Part shown: one piece after another, positions 57,384 through 59,787 of the stretch
How the letters are laid out: each line of letters begins with the position of its first letter
Position numbering within the stretch: position 1 is the stretch's first letter
Assembly: GCA_903994635.1 (NCBI GenBank)
Contig: CAJEXQ010000012.1
Coordinates: 1 to 59,787 of the forward strand
DNA length: 59,787 bases
Direction: 5' to 3'
Origin: an uncultured Chlorobiaceae bacterium
Lineage (GTDB): Bacteria; Bacteroidota; Chlorobiia; Chlorobiales; Chlorobiaceae
The notes under the pieces: model-generated
The model's input: only the letters and a program-made list of their open reading frames with translations
Told to the model about the DNA's origin: nothing
Databases searched by the model: none
Translations under genes and position numbers: made by a program

Positions 57384-57870
57384 GGTATGATGGTCAAATT
57401 GTGCTGATAAACATAAGATGCGCAACCAAAAGGCATGCTTGCTGTAATTATACAATTTTTAACCAAATTTAAACAGCCTTTGCGCTGGTACTGCAGGAAC
57501 TGGTAAATGTTAAATCGCCTTACGGTATCTTCATCGACGGGATTATGTATGCCGCACGGTTGCCGTTAACATCACTCTCAACATCGCCTTTACTAAGAAG
57601 TGTTGGCTCTTCGACAGGTTAGTTGACGGATTTGGTTTAGAACAACACGGCAGGGTCAACTAAAGCTTTTCAGAAGGGGTTAAGGCTGAAAGAGCAAGAA
57701 TTGCTGCTCAATAGTGGGTCTCTGTTCTGAAACATCTTCACATCACCGGGGCCACGGTTTAATCCTTTTGCCGAAGCGGTTTATGACCACTCCGGCAGAG
57801 CAAAGGTAACCTGGCAAAAACATATCCCACGATCGGGGTTTACCGAAGGTGTGGACTACTCTCTAAAACT
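57384..57870. other. Region of gene fragments without intact genes
   Basis: A 487-nt region without an intact gene. Two open stretches on the plus strand look protein-like but have no start: one at about 57475-57620 (LVLQELVNVKSPYGIFIDGI) and one ending at 57873 (AEAVYDHSGRAKVTWQKHIP, then RSGFTEGVDYSLKL), the latter resembling the phage antirepressor AntA-type GF-x-E-x-x-D-Y motif. These may be decayed genes. No terminator, attachment site or clear repeat was seen. Confidence 0.35.
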
Positions 57871-58116
57871 TTAGCATGTATTTCGCCTACCTGTATATGC
57901 AGTAGTACATGCTGTTTCCCCGCCTGCTACCTGGTCTAACTCATCGTATGTTAACTCGCTTTGCACCTCTTTAACCTCTGCTTCGGTAACCTGAAATCCT
58001 GCGTCCCTGGCCGCAGCCAGCCTTGCATCAACACCTTCAATTGCTGTGATGCGATTCCTGAATGCCTCGTCCGACTTCATCTTCTCGATGAACGCTCTTG
58101 CTTGATCTAATGACAT
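57871..58116 (-). CDS. Nif11-type RiPP precursor peptide
   Basis: An 81-residue precursor. Residues 1-66 are a Nif11-like leader: MSLDQARAFIEKMKSDEAFR, AGFQVTEAEVKEVQSELTYD and the end ELDQVAGG. Residues 67-81 are the core ETACTTAYTGRRNTC, with two cysteines (C70, C81) and four threonines. Such leaders guide modification enzymes, and the GG end matches the C39 peptidase of the exporter 5 kb away. The start at 58116 is set by the conserved leader; upstream in-frame codons give no family match. It is on the strand opposite the exporter. No LanM-like or other modifier is in the window. Confidence 0.85.
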   Translation of the reverse strand: MSLDQARAFIEKMKSDEAFRNRITAIEGVDARLAAARDAGFQVTEAEVKEVQSELTYDELDQVAGGETACTTAYTGRRNTC

Positions 58117-58151
58117 GATATTCTCTATGGGTTGGTGGTTGAAAAATGATC

Positions 58152-58433
58152 TCACCACTCGGAGGCTATGCGTTTTCGAGAGCAATTGCAATAGTTGACA
58201 AGTATAAAAAGTAGAACAAACAGACCGGAAGAGTTAAAGGTAAAAGAGGGGCTGCGTCTTTCTGCTGCTGCCCTGCTCAGCTCTCGCTCATTTGCAGCAA
58301 CCGTTGCTTTGAGATCGGCAATTATCTTTTGCTGTTCCTTTCTTGTCAGTCTGCTCTTTTTCTCAGGTGGTTTTGTGATGACGGTAAGAGGGGCGAGATG
58401 ACCCCGCCCCTGCAGGGTGCCAGCTTGCCGCAT
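58152..58433 (-). CDS. Small basic protein with C-terminal hydrophobic segment
   Basis: A 93-codon ORF upstream of the Nif11 precursor on the same strand. It reads KSRLTRKEQQKIIADLKATVAANERELSRAAAER, a charged helical stretch, then a hydrophobic segment SGLFVLLFILVNYCNC (about residues 69-84) that could anchor it. No homology recognised. It could be an inner-membrane partner of the precursor or a chance ORF. No good ribosome site precedes the first ATG. Confidence 0.3.
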   Translation of the reverse strand: MRQAGTLQGRGHLAPLTVITKPPEKKSRLTRKEQQKIIADLKATVAANERELSRAAAERRSPSFTFNSSGLFVLLFILVNYCNCSRKRIASEW

Positions 58434-58563
58434 GTGAAAACTGAGGATACGGACGCATTAGTATGTAACGGGACGTAGACGAATGATTTGTTTTTGATAT
58501 TAGTGGAGATTTCGGCTATTTTTGGCAACGTATCCGATAACAACAACAATGAACGGGGAGGGT
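58434..58563. other. Spacer upstream of the HicB-like gene
   Basis: A short spacer. It is AT-rich near 58480-58510, a likely promoter area for the HicB/HicA pair. The only clear element is the ribosome site GGGGAG at 58555-58560 before the ATG at 58564. Confidence 0.4.
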
Positions 58564-58908
58564 ATGGAAAAAACGACAGCTTGGTTAAACGCAAGAATTG
58601 CAGGGGAACCCTTTCACCGGAACGCCGTCGGGAAGGGCATGAGGAAGGCACTCACAACTCCACCAGAGAGTCTCGCCTCGATAACAATTGAAGGGGAAGT
58701 TTTCAATTGTTTGCAAGAGGATGGATGGGTTATGATAACACACCCGAAATGGTCAATTATGGGTGTTGGTGAGGATGTAGAAGCTGCCAGAAAAGATTTA
58801 AGGGACACCGCTTCAATTGTCGTTTCCGATTACGTCGATGAAGAAGATTTAAATTTGACATCTGAAGCGATCAAATTAAAAGCATTTCTCATTAAATATC
58901 TCGGCTGA
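58564..58908 (+). CDS. HicB-like antitoxin
   Basis: A 114-residue protein whose central region resembles the HicB fold: FNCLQEDGWVMITHPKWSIMGVGEDVEAARKDLRDTA, where the paired aspartate/glycine and the VEAARKDL helix match the HicB pattern (EDGGYV-x-x-P-x-x-G-x-x-T-x-E-A-L). The N-terminal 40 residues are unlike typical HicB. The order antitoxin then toxin is the reverse of many hicAB operons. The start at 58564 has GGGGAG 4 nt before it. The next gene starts 1 nt after its stop. Confidence 0.55.
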   Translation: MEKTTAWLNARIAGEPFHRNAVGKGMRKALTTPPESLASITIEGEVFNCLQEDGWVMITHPKWSIMGVGEDVEAARKDLRDTASIVVSDYVDEEDLNLTSEAIKLKAFLIKYLG

Positions 58909-58909
58909 C

Positions 58910-59197
58910 GTGAATTTTAAAACATCCAGGATCAAATCAGCGTTGGTGAAAAAAGGTTTTGTCGAGACAAGCGGCGCCAATCATGACAAATACATCTACT
59001 ACACACAGGAAGGGAAAAAAACATCAGTTTTTACTTTTTTTTCAAGAGGTTCTTCGCTCAAAGAATACGGTGAGAGCTTGCTTGGGCCCATGCGATTACA
59101 GCTTAAAATCAACAAGGATCAATTCAGCGGGTTAATCAATTGTCCATTATCGCAAAACAACTATGAAGATATCTTGAAAAGTCAAGGCATAGTTTAA
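58910..59197 (+). CDS. HicA-like toxin
   Basis: A 95-residue protein. SRIKSALVKKGFVETSGANHDKYIYY carries the HicA-type (YcfA) KKGF-x-x-x-x-G-x-x-H motif with the catalytic-type histidine (residue 25), followed by a beta-hairpin TSVFTFFSRGSSLKEYG and a longer C-terminal tail than in classical HicA (about 60 residues). HicA toxins cleave mRNA. It starts at GTG 1 nt after the HicB-like stop, so the pair is translationally coupled. Confidence 0.6.
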   Translation: MNFKTSRIKSALVKKGFVETSGANHDKYIYYTQEGKKTSVFTFFSRGSSLKEYGESLLGPMRLQLKINKDQFSGLINCPLSQNNYEDILKSQGIV

Positions 59198-59242
59198 AAT
59201 CAGAGAAATCGCCTTAAAGCAAATCAGTGTTTGAACCCTTGA

Positions 59243-59787
59243 GGCTATCCAGAGAATCTGATCACGCCAGCCGCCTACTACGATTCAATCGACCATCGGA
59301 AGCTCCTTTCATTGCTTGCCGGTGCCAGTGCGGATGCAGGGTTGCTCGAGCTGGTCAGCGATTACCTCTCTCTACCGGATACAGGGGGGACAGGAAAAGG
59401 GATGGTTGCCGGGGGTTCGATCAGTCCGCTGCTCGGTGCCCTTTATCTGCACCCGCTTGACGAAGCCATGCTGGAATGGGAACGCAAGGGCCGGATTCTC
59501 TACCGCCGGTTTATGGACGATTTCGTAATCCTGGCCTCGTCGAGGCATGTCTTGCGGAAAGCCATTCGAAAAGTACACGAGGTGCTCTACAGCTTGATGC
59601 TTGTCCTGCATCCGGTGAAGCGCTTCATCGGTCGAACAGTGAAAAGCTTTGACTTCCTTGGCTACCAGATCCATCAAAACCGCAAGCTCCGCCCTTCGGC
59701 GGTAAGCCTGCATCGCCTGACGGAACGTGCTCGCCAGCTTTATGAGCGAGGAGTCTCAGAAGAGAGACTCCGGCAGTACGTCATCCG
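59243..59787 (+). pseudogene. 5'-truncated reverse transcriptase, open at window end
   Basis: This frame is open from 59243 (after a TGA at 59240-59242) to the window end and encodes RT domain pieces: YYDSIDHRKLLSLL (domain 3, catalytic Asp), GGSISPLLGALYLHPLDEAM (domain 4), YRRFMDDFVILA (domain 5 with FMDD), and HPVKRFIGRTVKSFDFLGYQIH (domains 6-7). The N-terminal RT part is missing: no start codon precedes domain 3, and the first ATG (59402) lies within it. It resembles the RT family with FMDD/YMDD motifs found in many bacteria, group II-intron-like. The family is not fixed; the gene continues beyond the window. Confidence 0.72.

Noticed and set aside
59243..59787. Diversity-generating retroelement reverse transcriptase
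   Set aside because: No template/variable repeat pair or target gene is visible, and the gene is truncated and cut by the window end.
1..59787. tRNA genes and CRISPR arrays
   Set aside because: No tRNA-like cloverleaf with a GGTTCRANTCC-type T arm and no regularly spaced direct repeats were seen by eye.

Overview
The window comes from an anaerobic green sulfur bacterium (Chlorobiaceae, a Chlorobium/Pelodictyon-like genome). The evidence is the chlorosome genes csmC and csmA, a bacteriochlorophyll cluster of bchH, bchM and the oxygen-independent cyclase bchE, a bchJ-type V4R protein, a bacteriochlorophyll synthase of the BchG/BchK family, and a CruC-like carotenoid glycosyltransferase. The species cannot be fixed from this sequence. 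All calls were made by reading sequence, without database searches.

Layout. Bases 1-92 are the 3' part of a 5S rRNA gene. Bases 0.1-15.5 kb are mostly housekeeping: bchJ, an Ig-like lipoprotein, glycogen synthase, a HAD phosphatase, HemW, a DUF2723 membrane protein, LpxA, a ROK kinase, ComF, RsmE, an AI-2E-type permease, Ndk, a Bcp peroxiredoxin and a TPR/CHAT-like lipoprotein. Bases 15.7-18.9 kb hold nifS-nifU-miaB, an Fe-S assembly pair followed by an Fe-S enzyme. Bases 19.0-23.7 kb hold the bacteriochlorophyll synthase, a prenol-kinase-like protein, LpxH, HisG and the glycosyltransferase. Bases 23.8-27.2 kb hold a WD40 protein, a cold-shock protein, DUF4438 and DUF2239 proteins, and small gene remnants.

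Bases 27.3-38.0 kb are read leftward: a serine-palmitoyltransferase-like enzyme, a TonB receptor, then bchH-bchM-bchE. These three act consecutively: Mg insertion into protoporphyrin, methylation, and ring E closure. Bases 38.1-41.7 kb hold an NAD-dependent epimerase, HolA, SSB and PyrK. Bases 41.9-47.0 kb form the chlorosome locus: an ArsA/Get3-like ATPase, csmC, csmA, an uncharacterised 497-residue protein, and a second ArsA/Get3-like ATPase. This arrangement suggests a dedicated targeting or assembly system for chlorosome envelope proteins. FolK and FolB follow on the minus strand.

Bases 48.3-59.8 kb are accessory. A complete four-gene peptide exporter (HlyD-like adaptor, TolC-like channel, C39 peptidase-ABC protein, second ABC protein) is followed by the tail of a double-glycine leader peptide, a Tat-signal flavodoxin, an Rpn-type nuclease, an intact Nif11-type RiPP precursor on the opposite strand, a HicB/HicA-like pair, and a reverse transcriptase missing its 5' part. 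No RiPP-modifying enzyme lies in the window. The exporter plus its one and a half precursors looks like a peptide natural-product locus disturbed by mobile elements.
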